DNA of 64,000 nucleotides, taken from contig NZ_JAHCMB010000239.1 of assembly GCF_019904155.1 (NCBI RefSeq), forward strand, positions 13,847 through 77,846, given 5' to 3'. Of this stretch, positions 7,690-15,965 are shown in pieces. The notes below the pieces were generated by a model. That model saw only the letters and a list, made by a program, of their open reading frames with translations, was not told the DNA's origin and searched no databases. Numbering within the stretch: position 1 is the first letter of the stretch; every line of letters starts with the position of its first letter. The translations under genes and the position numbers were made by a program. The stretch is from Paenibacillus sinensis. Lineage in GTDB: Bacteria > Bacillota > Bacilli > Paenibacillales > Paenibacillaceae.

Positions 7690-8442
7690 TTATACCTTGA
7701 GCATCTCGTCTAATGCTTCCAGGTCAAGCAGGTTGCCCACATAGAACGGCCCGAACTCGCCATACCGGGCGCTGACTTCATCAAAGCGCATTTCATAGAC
7801 GAGCTTCTTGAAATGCAGTGCGTCATCGGAGAACAGGGTAACTCCCCATTCCCAGTCGTCAAAGCCTACCGAGCCGGTGATGATCTGCTTGACCTTGCCG
7901 GCGTAGCCGCGTCCGATCAGACCGTGCGAGTACATCAGCTCCTTGCGCTTCGCCATGTCGAGCATGTACCAGTTATCGTCCAGCTCGCGTTTCTTGTTCA
8001 TCGGGTAGAAGCAAATATGCTTGGCCTTCGGCAGCACCGGCTTCAGCCGTGCGGCGACATGCGGATTCTGCATCGGGTCACCGCCGCTGTCTCCGCTTGG
8101 GTTATAATTGCTCAGCTCCACAATGCTGACATACGAATAAGCTTTAGTCGTAAATCGGGCGAATGCGGTCTTATTAAAAGCGGTCTCCAGCTTGTTCAGC
8201 TCTTCCAAGCTCTCACGCAGATGCATCATCACGAAGTCGGCCTTCTGCCCGACGATCGAATACCAGGCAGAGCTGCCAAGCTTGGCGTCCTCCACACCAG
8301 ACCATTCCTGTACAAAAGCGTTCAGTTCATCCAGAGCCACAGCGCGTTCCTCATCATCGGCCGCCGTCCAGGCGGTCCAATTCAGAGAGCGGAAGTCATG
8401 GAGCGCATACCATCCTTCCAGCGTCAAAGCGGCTTCACTCAT
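7690..8442 (-). CDS. hemQ: HemQ, coproheme decarboxylase (chlorite-dismutase family)
   Basis: Final enzyme of the coproporphyrin-dependent heme pathway of Gram-positive bacteria. It oxidatively decarboxylates coproheme III to heme b using peroxide. The 250-residue product shows the family signatures TLEGWYALHDFRSLNW, a WYSIVGQKADFVMMHLR segment, SYVSIVELSNY, the ICFYPMNKKR strand and YSHGLIGRGYAGKVKQIITGSVGFDDWEWGVTLF. The last of these contains the conserved proximal-histidine region. Length is normal for the family. The ATG at 8442 has GAGGAG at a good distance; a TTG 15 bases upstream does not. The neighbouring reductase and NADH dehydrogenase genes put it in a redox/respiration context. 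Confidence 0.93.
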   Translation of the reverse strand: MSEAALTLEGWYALHDFRSLNWTAWTAADDEERAVALDELNAFVQEWSGVEDAKLGSSAWYSIVGQKADFVMMHLRESLEELNKLETAFNKTAFARFTTKAYSYVSIVELSNYNPSGDSGGDPMQNPHVAARLKPVLPKAKHICFYPMNKKRELDDNWYMLDMAKRKELMYSHGLIGRGYAGKVKQIITGSVGFDDWEWGVTLFSDDALHFKKLVYEMRFDEVSARYGEFGPFYVGNLLDLEALDEMLKV

Positions 8443-8715
8443 GCGATCACTCCTCAATTGGTTGTCCTCTATGCATTGTAGCGCAAGCGGGACGGCTGAA
8501 TCAAACGGGTGAATCCGTTTCTTTATGATTCGTTGTTTCGTACGTTCTTTTCAAGTACACTATCCTGAAATAACCGGGTTCCGAATTCCCCGACCTTCAA
8601 TTTCTGACGACGCCTGATAGCTCCGAGAAGCAGAATGAAATGCCGATAGTGGATCACTGGTTGAGAATGTTATTTTGAGAGCGCTTAATAATAGGAAGAA
8701 AGAGGTGGAGAATGA

Positions 8716-9012
8716 ATGGGATTCATCTCGATATTTGGACAAGCTGTCCTGTTTTTGGTCATGATGTTCGTCATCGGATATATCCTCAACATGCTGATGA
8801 AGACCACCTGGTTCCCGGTCTATCTCTATGTACTATTGATCCTACCGGTGATGGTGTACTCGATATGGGACCGTTCCTCGGTATCCCTGTGGGAGCATAT
8901 ATCATCCTATAGCCTTGTGGATTATCTGACCGGAATCGCGGGTCTGGCCGGAGTGGTACTCAGCGGCCGGATGATCCGCCGTCTGCGGCTTGGCGGGTAC
9001 AAAATGTTATAG
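8716..9012 (+). CDS. YuiB-like small membrane protein
   Basis: A 98-residue protein with two or three membrane segments. The N-terminal part (FLVMMFVIGYILNMLMKTTWFP) and the C-terminal VVLSGRMIRRLRLGGYKML resemble B. subtilis YuiB, which also sits near yumB/yumC. The function of the family is unknown. The start is the second of two overlapping ATGs (8716, not the out-of-frame one at 8712), behind an AGAGGTGGAG site. It is divergent from hemQ. Confidence 0.65.
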   Translation: MGFISIFGQAVLFLVMMFVIGYILNMLMKTTWFPVYLYVLLILPVMVYSIWDRSSVSLWEHISSYSLVDYLTGIAGLAGVVLSGRMIRRLRLGGYKML

Positions 9013-9053
9013 TTATAGGAGCAGGACAAGACTTCCCTAAAGCCGTCCCCGGG

Positions 9054-9956
9054 TCAAGCCGGAGGAGTAGCCTTCAACTGATCCGGGGAGCTGTTTCGAA
9101 TAAAGTCCAAAAACCCCCTGGCTGCGGGAGGCAGATAACGGTCCGTTCTCCATTTAAGGCCGATTTCCCACATCCAGCCCTTCTCTTCAATCGGGAGCCA
9201 GGAGATGCCATCGAGCTGGAGTCCCGTCATTTTGGGCAGTACGGACACCCCGAGTCCGGCGGAGATAAAACCTGCGACAGTGATTAAGTCTTCAGCGTCA
9301 TACATGGCATTTAGTTCAAAGCTTGTATTCTCAAACCGGGCTGCCAGCGTCTGTTTAAGCCCACAGTTCTTGTTCATTCCGATGAAAGGTTCTCCGGTAA
9401 TCTCTCGAAGACTGATTGATCCGCGAGACGCAAAGGAATGGCTGTCAGGCACGGCGAGGTACAACGGAACCGTGTTGATGGATAACCACTCGTACTGGCC
9501 ATCAGTCGCCTCTTTGGACGTTATCATCAGATCCGAGAACCCTTTTTCAAGATGGGCGTTGATAACGTCATAGTTACCCTGCGTCAACTCGAATCTAATC
9601 CCCGGCTTCTCCAGCTGATAGCGTTTGATGAGTCGCGGAACCTGCTCGGCGCCCAAAATATTGAGATATGAGAGATTCACGATTCCCGTATCGGGGTTTG
9701 TATAGGCCTCGATCTCATGAACGCCCGCTTTCAGTTCCATGAGTCCCTGCTCCACCCGCTTGGCGAACATGAGGCCGTAGGCATTAACCCGGATATTGCG
9801 CCCGGTCCGATCAAATAAAGGAACACCCAATTCGCTCTCAAGCCTGGAGATGGCATGACTTAGGGCGGACTGGGTTACCCGCAGTTCCTCAGCCGCCTTG
9901 GTCAAATGCTGGTGACGGACAACCGTCAGGAAATATTCAAGTTGAGTCAGTTCCAT
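9054..9956 (-). CDS. LysR-family transcriptional regulator
   Basis: A 300-residue LTTR with an N-terminal winged helix (MELTQLEYFLTVVRHQHLTKAAEELRVTQSALSHAISRLE, residues 1-40) and a C-terminal substrate-binding-like effector domain. The ATG at 9956 is preceded by AAAGGA at a good distance. A start 18 bases upstream is less likely. It is transcribed divergently from the SDR gene at 10081 with a LysR-type dyad between them, so it most likely controls that SDR-Dabb operon in response to an unknown ligand. Confidence 0.9.
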   Translation of the reverse strand: MELTQLEYFLTVVRHQHLTKAAEELRVTQSALSHAISRLESELGVPLFDRTGRNIRVNAYGLMFAKRVEQGLMELKAGVHEIEAYTNPDTGIVNLSYLNILGAEQVPRLIKRYQLEKPGIRFELTQGNYDVINAHLEKGFSDLMITSKEATDGQYEWLSINTVPLYLAVPDSHSFASRGSISLREITGEPFIGMNKNCGLKQTLAARFENTSFELNAMYDAEDLITVAGFISAGLGVSVLPKMTGLQLDGISWLPIEEKGWMWEIGLKWRTDRYLPPAARGFLDFIRNSSPDQLKATPPA

Positions 9957-9982
9957 AAGGGACTGTCCTTTCATGATAAATA

Positions 9983-9999
9983 TTCATTAATTTGATGAA
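9983..9999. promoter_or_regulatory. Candidate LysR operator
   Basis: Interrupted palindrome TTCAT (9983-9987), 7 bp, ATGAA (9995-9999). It fits the T-N11-A layout typical of LysR-type regulator sites and lies in the divergent gap. A second short palindrome GATTAATC (10012-10019) is nearby. Confidence 0.55.
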
Positions 10000-10080
10000 A
10001 ATAATAAAATAGATTAATCAAAAAGTCCATTGTATGATGTACCTGTCCGATCGGAGCACATGATACAAGGAGATGAGACA

Positions 10081-10872
10081 ATGGCTTTTCACATTACGGG
10101 AGAGAAGGAATTCGCCGGGAAACGTGTGTTGGTGACTGGCGGTACCAAGGGGATGGGAGCTGCGATTGCGGGAAGGATGGCGGATTCCGGGGCAACAGTT
10201 ATCACCACAGCCCGTTCGATGCCAGAATCGGGGAGCTTCCCGGGCATATTCGTTGAAGCGGATATCAGCACGCCGGAAGGAACGGACAAGGTTGTACAAG
10301 AAGCTTTGAACCGTCTGGGCGGAGTGGACATCCTTGTGAACAATGTCGGAGGTTCGTCCGCTCCATCAGGAGGTGCGCTCGCCTTAAGCGATCAAGATTG
10401 GCAGGAGACAATTAACGCCAATCTGCTTGCGTCCGTCCGGCTGGACCGCGGCTTGCTGCCAGGCATGGTTGAGCGTAACAGCGGAGTTATCATACACATT
10501 TCCTCCATTCAGCGACGGCTCCCCCTGTATGAGGCGACTCTCGCTTATGCAGCGGCCAAAGCGGCGCTTACCACCTACAGCAAGGGATTGTCGAAGCAAT
10601 TTGCTCCCTTAGGGGTACGTATCAATACGGTAGCTCCGGGCTTTATCCAGACCAAGGCTGCCGATGCGTTAATAGATAGGCTGGCCGTAGAAACGGGAAA
10701 CCGGGAAACGGCACTGAATGCATTGATGGATTCGCTTGGTGGCATTCCGATTGGCCGGCCTGGATATCCGGAGGAGGTGGCGGAGTTGGTTGCGTTTCTG
10801 GCATCCGGCCGGGCGGCCTCCATCACCGGCAGCGAGTATGTGATCGATGGCGGGACGCTTCCCGCCGTGTAA
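10081..10872 (+). CDS. Short-chain dehydrogenase/reductase (SDR)
   Basis: A 263-residue classical SDR. It has the NAD(P)-binding TGGTKGMGAAIA motif near residues 19-30, the NNVGG strand (family NNAG), an active-site serine in HISSIQ and a catalytic YAAAK (Tyr-x-x-x-Lys) about 15 residues later. The C-terminal ASITGSEYVIDGG is typical of ketoacyl-reductase-like members. The substrate is not predictable. The ATG at 10081 follows CAAGGAG. It is divergent from a LysR gene and 71 bp upstream of a Dabb-domain gene, which suggests a small inducible oxidoreduction operon. Confidence 0.9.
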   Translation: MAFHITGEKEFAGKRVLVTGGTKGMGAAIAGRMADSGATVITTARSMPESGSFPGIFVEADISTPEGTDKVVQEALNRLGGVDILVNNVGGSSAPSGGALALSDQDWQETINANLLASVRLDRGLLPGMVERNSGVIIHISSIQRRLPLYEATLAYAAAKAALTTYSKGLSKQFAPLGVRINTVAPGFIQTKAADALIDRLAVETGNRETALNALMDSLGGIPIGRPGYPEEVAELVAFLASGRAASITGSEYVIDGGTLPAV

Positions 10873-10943
10873 CAGGCAAGAGCGGGATTGAGACAGGGAT
10901 AGCCTGGTTAAGCCGCATAGATTAAAGAGAAGGGAGCCGCTTA

Positions 10944-11231
10944 ATGCTGACGAATAATCTGCTTATTAAGCTGAAAGACAACAGCCCGGAAATGAGAAGC
11001 CGCGTTAGGGAGAGACTGCTCGGCATGAAAGGACAGATTGAGAACCTTTCAGGGATTGAAGTCAGGGAGGAGGTCCGGACCGGACAATCAGCCTTTGACC
11101 TGATGCTGATTACCTGTTTCCGGTCCATGGAGGATTACGAAGCTTATTTGACGCATCCCATTCATGTTGAGGTGTCGGTATTTATGCAGAGCGTTATAGA
11201 ATCCGGCGCTTCGCTGCTCTATCAAGACTGA
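10944..11231 (+). CDS. Dabb-domain (stress-responsive A/B barrel) protein
   Basis: A 95-residue protein matching the dimeric alpha-beta barrel Dabb family. It starts with LTNNLLIKLKD, has a middle GIEVREEVRTGQSAFDLMLITCF strand pair, and ends with EDYEAYLTHPIHVEVSVFM. Family members bind small aromatic or polyketide-like ligands or act as monooxygenase-like accessory proteins. It lies downstream of the SDR on the same strand with an AGAAGGGAG ribosome site, so it is probably in the same LysR-controlled transcript. Confidence 0.8.
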   Translation: MLTNNLLIKLKDNSPEMRSRVRERLLGMKGQIENLSGIEVREEVRTGQSAFDLMLITCFRSMEDYEAYLTHPIHVEVSVFMQSVIESGASLLYQD

Positions 11232-11279
11232 GTTATATCAAGGCAGGGTCAAGCATATCCATAGAGAAGGCGCATTGAG

Positions 11280-11322
11280 ACGGCCGCTTCCGTGAGGATT
11301 TATCCGGGATGCGGCCGTTTCG
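11280..11322 (+). terminator. Probable terminator after the SDR/Dabb operon
   Basis: ACGGCCGC (11280-11287) pairs with GCGGCCGT (11311-11318), followed by TTTCGCC. The U tract is short, so efficiency is uncertain. Confidence 0.45.
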
Positions 11323-11515
11323 CCTATTTTCATGACAGGGCCCCAAAAATCCAGCAAGATACAGGATGCCGGGGACCGGATGCGAAACGTCCCTAGAAAG
11401 CGCCTGATTTGGGCTTTTTTCCACATTTCCAGACAGTCGATTTATGATAGAATAGAACTCTACTTGTCGTAGACAAGATTATGAATTCGTGATTTTTTGT
11501 GGGGGGTTCCGGAAG

Positions 11516-13039
11516 ATGCATATCCAGCATCTGCATCATTTCACCGAGCATCATCGGTACTGCGTTTCCCGCGAATTCGGCCTCAGTCCCGTTGACGAGC
11601 GTATGCTGAATTCGATCTATCAGCCTATGGTCGGCGCCTTTGCGATAAGCCTGTACCGTCTGCTCTTCAGCCATGTGCCCGCGGAAAACATCGGCTACTC
11701 CGCTGCGGAACCGCAGCGCCGGCTGTTTCTGACGCTGGGCGTTGAGCCGAACGAGAAGGGCCGGAGAATGATGATCGAACAGGCATCCCGGCTGGAAGCC
11801 GTCGGACTGCTTCAGACCAGCCGGATATTTGTCCCGGAGTCGGAAGATTATATGTACGAATACGAGCTGCTGCAGCCCTTGTCTCCAAATGATTTCTTCT
11901 CCACCCAGCATCTGACGCTGCTGCTGCGCGACAAGGTCGGCAAATTCGCTGTCCTGTCTCTTAGAGAGCAGTTCTGGAGCCGGGAGCCGGAGGAATGGAG
12001 CCGGGGAGCCGTCGGCAAGGAGAATATTTCGCGGCCTTTCTATGATATCTTTGAATTGAATACACATGTTATCGATTATGAGCTGGAGCAGGCGCTGACT
12101 GAAGTGGCTTCCGTCCGTCAGCCCCTGAAGAGCGCGGAGGGCAAGCCGGCGATCGGATACAGCGATCTCATTCTGCGTTTCCCGCGCGAGTCGGTCAACC
12201 GCGCACATGTCGAGAAGCTGCGGTTCGATTTCGAGCAGATGGGCGTCATCAACTATGTCGCTCACAAGTACAAGCTGAGCGCACAGGACCTGTGCCGGCT
12301 GCTGGATGAGGACGGCGTATTCTCGGTAGAAGGCGAGCTTATGCTGGATGTGATTCAGCACCGGGCGAGCCAGCATTTCCGGCAGGGCATGAAGCGCAAA
12401 GAGCAGCGGGAGGTGGCGGCCGCCAAGGTGGTGTCGCTGCGAGCTTCCGGGCTGGAAGGCGAGGAGGCTTTTCCGCAGGAGCATCCTGTGGAGATGGAAT
12501 ATTACGTGGAGGTTCCCCCGCAATTCCTCTCGAAGTGCGATATTCATCAATATAATATGATGCTTCGCAACGAGCCCTATACGCGCATGCTGGAGAACTT
12601 CTTCCCCGGCGCAGTGCCGGGCGGACTTATGGATATCTTCCAGAGCATCGACAGCAATTACAAGCTTCCGGAGGAAGTGATCAACATTCTGATCCACTAT
12701 CTGATGACGATGGTGGCGTCGGAGGGCGAGCAGCGAATCAACCGCAATTTCGTGGAAGCGATCGCTTCCAACATGCTGGTGAAGCAGGTTAACACATACG
12801 AGAAGGCGGTACGCTACATACGCGATCAAGCCAAGGTTAAGGGCAAGGGGGCTTCGGGATCTTCGGCTCGCCAACGGACTTATGCCAAATCGGGAGCCCG
12901 GCCGGCCAAGCCTGAAATCCAGATGGCGGTGGACGACGGACAGGCTGGAGCTGTATCCGAAGAGGAATTCGCGGAGATGATGAAGATGGCCGCCAGCATC
13001 AAGGCCAGCAAGAAAAAAGGAGCGGCGGATCAGCCGTAA
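11516..13039 (+). CDS. dnaB: DnaB, replication initiation and membrane attachment protein
   Basis: Firmicute-specific primosomal protein (not the helicase of E. coli nomenclature). With DnaD and DnaI it loads the replicative helicase at oriC and at restart forks. The 507-residue product has an N-terminal DnaB/DnaD-type winged-helix region, including GLSPVDERMLNSIYQPMVG (about residues 21-39). It also has a C-terminal DnaD-like domain with MLENFFPGAVPGGLMDIFQSI...LPEEVINILIHYLM and a YDVR-like NTYEKAVRYIRDQAK stretch, then a low-complexity basic tail. The ATG at 11516 follows GGGGGG. It lies directly upstream of dnaI, the standard arrangement. Confidence 0.92.
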   Translation: MHIQHLHHFTEHHRYCVSREFGLSPVDERMLNSIYQPMVGAFAISLYRLLFSHVPAENIGYSAAEPQRRLFLTLGVEPNEKGRRMMIEQASRLEAVGLLQTSRIFVPESEDYMYEYELLQPLSPNDFFSTQHLTLLLRDKVGKFAVLSLREQFWSREPEEWSRGAVGKENISRPFYDIFELNTHVIDYELEQALTEVASVRQPLKSAEGKPAIGYSDLILRFPRESVNRAHVEKLRFDFEQMGVINYVAHKYKLSAQDLCRLLDEDGVFSVEGELMLDVIQHRASQHFRQGMKRKEQREVAAAKVVSLRASGLEGEEAFPQEHPVEMEYYVEVPPQFLSKCDIHQYNMMLRNEPYTRMLENFFPGAVPGGLMDIFQSIDSNYKLPEEVINILIHYLMTMVASEGEQRINRNFVEAIASNMLVKQVNTYEKAVRYIRDQAKVKGKGASGSSARQRTYAKSGARPAKPEIQMAVDDGQAGAVSEEEFAEMMKMAASIKASKKKGAADQP

Positions 13040-13060
13040 GCGAAAGAGAGGTGTGTGGGG

Positions 13061-14020
13061 ATGGAATCGATGGGCGAAGTGCTTCGTTCGATGAGTAATC
13101 CCGCTGTACGCCTGCGGTCAAGGGATCTGGAACGTGAGCTTCTGAACCATGAATTGGTGCTTCGGCTGAGAGCCGAGCATCCCGAACTGGACGAATCCAG
13201 GCTGAGGCTGCATCTGCCCCGCCTGTATCAATATGTGGAGGAGGCCCGGAATTGCGCGAGCTGTCCCGGGCTTGACAAGTGCCCCAATGATTTCCAGGGG
13301 CATTACAGCAAGCTGACCGTGGAAACGGCCGGGGGATTCCCGGATCTGTATGAACGGAAGACCGCCTGTCAGCTTCAGATCGCCAGAGACAGCCAGGAGC
13401 GGATTCGACGCCGGATCACCAGCTTCTATGTCGACGAGCGGGTGCTGAACGAAGGTTATGACGAGATTGAGATTATGGGCAAGGATTCGCGCCGCGCTCC
13501 GGCGGTAGGGCGATTGTTTCAGTATATCGAGAACGTCAAGGAGAACGGCTTGTCTGCGCGCGGCCTGTACCTGTACGGCTCTTTCGGGACGGGCAAGACA
13601 TTCATGATGTGCTATCTGCTTCACGAACTTGCCGTTGCGGGACATAGCGGCGTCATTGTCTACATGCCGGATTTCATCGAAGAGCTGAAATCGATGATGA
13701 CGGACGGAGCCAAGCTGAAGGAGACGGTCGATACGCTGAAGAACTGCGATCTGCTGATCTTCGACGATATCGGCGCAGAGAACCTCAACCCCTGGGCGCG
13801 TGATCATGTGTTGGGGCCGATCCTTAATTACCGGATGGAACGCAAACCGACGTTTTACACGTCCAACTATCCGCTGGAAGGCCTGGAGAAGCATCTCAGC
13901 TTCACGAGCAAGGACGGCGAGGAGATGCATAAAGGCCAGCGTCTGATGAACCGGATCTCGCCGTATGTCGAGGTGGTGCAACTGGTCGGGGACAATCAGC
14001 GGGGCCTGCCGCGCTCCTGA
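13061..14020 (+). CDS. dnaI: DnaI, primosomal helicase loader
   Basis: AAA+ ATPase that delivers the replicative helicase onto DNA. The 319-residue product has an N-terminal helicase-binding region with a zinc-ribbon-like Cys set (Cys65, Cys68, Cys74 and a later TACQLQ cysteine). The C-terminal AAA+ core has Walker A GSFGTGKT at residues 173-180 and Walker B LLIFDDIG around 231-238. Sensor and arginine-finger regions follow (YTSNYPLEGL, RLMNRISPYVEVV). The ATG at 13061 is 8 bp after AGAGGTG; a GTG at 13055 is an alternative. The gap to dnaB is about 20 bp, so they form one operon. Confidence 0.93.
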   Translation: MESMGEVLRSMSNPAVRLRSRDLERELLNHELVLRLRAEHPELDESRLRLHLPRLYQYVEEARNCASCPGLDKCPNDFQGHYSKLTVETAGGFPDLYERKTACQLQIARDSQERIRRRITSFYVDERVLNEGYDEIEIMGKDSRRAPAVGRLFQYIENVKENGLSARGLYLYGSFGTGKTFMMCYLLHELAVAGHSGVIVYMPDFIEELKSMMTDGAKLKETVDTLKNCDLLIFDDIGAENLNPWARDHVLGPILNYRMERKPTFYTSNYPLEGLEKHLSFTSKDGEEMHKGQRLMNRISPYVEVVQLVGDNQRGLPRS

Positions 14021-14505
14021 TAAAACACAACCATCCACAAAGGCAGGTCTGTCTTCCGGGCCTGGCTTTGTTTATTTTATCCGAGACTTGATCATAGCCT
14101 TAATGAAAAAATAAACCGGTTATCACCGTCGCCATTCCCATATGACGCCTGTCAAATCCAGTAGTGGAAGGTGCAACCATATCTTTTTCAAAAAGATGTG
14201 ACATTTCACATATTGGATCAAATTATGTTATACTGATTATGTGTCGGTAAATGGCAATCTGGTTATCATACTTACATGACTGCAGTTCACAATACCGGCT
14301 TTCTTCAATACCGGATGACCGCAAGTCGATTGCGGGTCCGCAACTGCATAGAACGGGCAGTTCCATCCGCTACGGCGCAGAACACCGGCATATATAGAGC
14401 AGTTCGTTGTCTTACGGAATTCCTGAAGACCGCCCGTATTGCTGATATGTGAAGGGTTTTGAAACCGGGCATGGGCTGTCACTACCATTTAAGGAGGAAC
14501 TTATC
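14021..14505 (+). promoter_or_regulatory. trxA upstream region: promoter, dyads and long leader
   Basis: No gene was found in these 485 bases. A SigA-like promoter TTCACA (14205-14210), 18 bp, TATACT (14229-14234) would start a leader of about 265 nt before trxA. A perfect dyad ATGTGA-CATT-TCACAT (14196-14211) overlaps the -35. A second dyad ATCTTTTT-C-AAAAAGAT (14181-14197) abuts it. The leader has short hairpins, for example GACCGCAA...TTGCGGGTC at 14317-14338. A weak hairpin at about 14038-14073 may end the dnaBI transcript. Regulator identity is unknown. Confidence 0.5.
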
Positions 14506-14826
14506 ATGGCAATCGTGAACGTGTCTGACCAAACCTTTAATAACGAAGTCCAAACAGGCGAAGGTACTGTAGTCGTGGACTTTTGGGCCCCTTGGTGTGG
14601 TCCTTGCAAAATGCTGGCTCCTATTCTGGACGAACTGTCCAGCGAACTGGGCGACAGCCTTAAAATCGCCAAATTGAATGTAGACGAGAACCCGGAAACG
14701 GCTTCCAAATTCGGCGTGATGAGCATTCCTACGCTGATCTTCTTTAAAGACGGCCAGCCTGTCGATAAAGTAGTCGGACTGAACTCCAAGGAATCCCTCA
14801 AGAACATCGTCGCTAAACATCAATAA
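14506..14826 (+). CDS. trxA: Thioredoxin TrxA
   Basis: Cytosolic dithiol-disulfide oxidoreductase, reduced by thioredoxin reductase, which serves ribonucleotide reductase, peroxiredoxins and methionine sulfoxide reductases. The 106-residue product is standard length. It has the active site WCGPC with Cys31 and Cys34, a buried Asp25 (VVDFWAPWCGPCK) and the cis-proline loop MSIPTL. The ATG at 14506 has a near-perfect AAGGAGG site; a longer frame from 14449 lacks one. It is monocistronic, ended by a GC-rich hairpin. Confidence 0.97.
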   Translation: MAIVNVSDQTFNNEVQTGEGTVVVDFWAPWCGPCKMLAPILDELSSELGDSLKIAKLNVDENPETASKFGVMSIPTLIFFKDGQPVDKVVGLNSKESLKNIVAKHQ

Positions 14827-14864
14827 TCAATAAACCGCCGCATGTCCGGGCCCTGCGCCCATCC

Positions 14865-14896
14865 AGCGCCTCCGGTTCATACCGGAGGCGCTTTGT
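14865..14896 (+). terminator. GC-rich hairpin after trxA
   Basis: AGCGCCTCCGG (14865-14875) pairs perfectly with CCGGAGGCGCT (14882-14892) across a six-base loop. Only TTGTG follows, so the T tract is weak. Confidence 0.6.
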
Positions 14897-14920
14897 GCGC
14901 TATGGAAGCAGGCGATCCCC

Positions 14921-15758
14921 GAAGTAGAGCGATTCCCGAAGGGAGAGCGCGGGGAACGCGAGTGCTGAGAAAAGCACGCCCACCCGCGCCGAAGTAGAGC
15001 GATTCCCGAAGGGAGAGCGGCGGGGAAGCGCGTGTGCTGAGCAAAGCACGCTCACCCGCGCCGAAGTAGAGTGATTCTCGAAGGGAGAGCGGCGGGGAAG
15101 CGCGTGTGCTGAGCAAAGCACGCTCACCCGTGCCGAAGCAGAGCGATTCCCGAAGGGAGAGCGGCGGGGAAGCGCGAATGCAGAGTAAAGCACGCCCACC
15201 CGCGCCGAAGTAGAGCGATTCCCGAAGGGAGAGCGGCGGGGAAGCGCGAGTGCTGAGCAAAACGTTGCCCACCCGCGTGCCGAAGTAGAGCGATTCCCGA
15301 AGGGAGAGCGGCGGGGAAGTACGAGTGCCGAGCAAAGCACGCTCACCCGCGCCGAAGTAGAGCGATTCCCGAAGGGAGAGCGGCGGGGAAGCGCGTGTGC
15401 TGAGCAAAGCACGCTCACCCGCGCCGAAGTAGAGTGATTCTCGAAGGGAGAGCGGCGGGGAAGCGCGTGTGCTGAGCAAAGCACGCTCACCCGTGCCGAA
15501 GCAGAGCGATTCCCGAAGGGAGAGCGGCGGGGAAGCGCGAATGCAGAGTAAAGCACGCCCACCCGCGCCGAAGTAGAGCGATTCCCGAAGGGAGAGCGGC
15601 GGGGAAGCGCGAATGCAGAGCAAAACGTCGCCCACCCGCGCGCCGAAGTAGAGCGATTCCCGAAGGGAGAGCGGCGGGAAAGCGCGTGTGCAGAGCAAAG
15701 CACGCCCACTGCGCCGAAGCAGAGCGATTCCCGAAGGGAGAGCGGCGGGGAAGCGCGT
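14921..15758. repeat. Tandem array, twelve copies of a ~72-bp unit
   Basis: Units begin with GAAGTAGAGCGATTCCCGAA or a close variant at 14921, 14991, 15063, 15135, 15207, 15282, 15354, 15426, 15498, 15570, 15645 and 15716. Unit lengths are 70, 72, 72, 72, 75, 72, 72, 72, 72, 75 and 71 bp, the last being partial. Shared variants (GAGTGATTCTCG in units 3 and 8; GAAGCAGAG in units 4 and 9; AAAACGT[T/C]GCCC ending units 5 and 10) show that units 2-6 were copied as a 363-bp block to give units 7-11. Most units are multiples of three, so the minus strand stays open in long repetitive frames that need not be coding. Confidence 0.92.
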
Positions 15759-15893
15759 CGTATGCGATTACGCCACAGCAGGAGCGCCGCATGAAAGTGT
15801 CCCGAGCCCACCGCCCGGCAGGGCGGCGGGCGAGAAGGACCGCTTGATTCACAGCCAGTCATTTACCCAGGTGCTCAACCGCCACTCGTTCGC

Positions 15894-15960
15894 CAATTTA
15901 GGGTGTCCAGAGGGCAGAGCCCTTGGAGTCCTCCCCGGTGGGGAGGATTGAGGAGGGGAA
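15894..15960 (+). repeat. Interspersed-type GC-rich element ahead of uvrC
   Basis: A stretch reading ATTTAGGGTGTCCAGAGGGC, then AGAGCCCTTGGAGTCC and CCCCGGTGGGGAGGATT. It contains GGGC-AGA-GCCC and CCTCCCC-GGT-GGGGAGG inverted repeats. It resembles the short palindromic elements scattered in many Gram-positive genomes. Its end supplies GAGGAGGGG, the ribosome site used by uvrC. Only one copy is seen here, so the repeat assignment is inference. Confidence 0.4.
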
Positions 15961-15965
15961 AACCA

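Noticed and set aside
14196..14211. trxA dyad as an FNR/CRP or Rex box
   Set aside because: The half-sites TGTGA and TCACA are 4 bp apart instead of the 6 bp those regulators need.
14921..15758. Array considered as CRISPR
   Set aside because: Units are contiguous ~72-bp copies with no unique spacers and no cas genes nearby.
14877..15862. Two long minus-strand frames (273 and 320 residues) with a repeated PPLSLRESLYFG pattern
   Set aside because: They arise because the tandem unit is mostly a multiple of three. Several frames are open at once, and there is no ribosome site or conserved domain.
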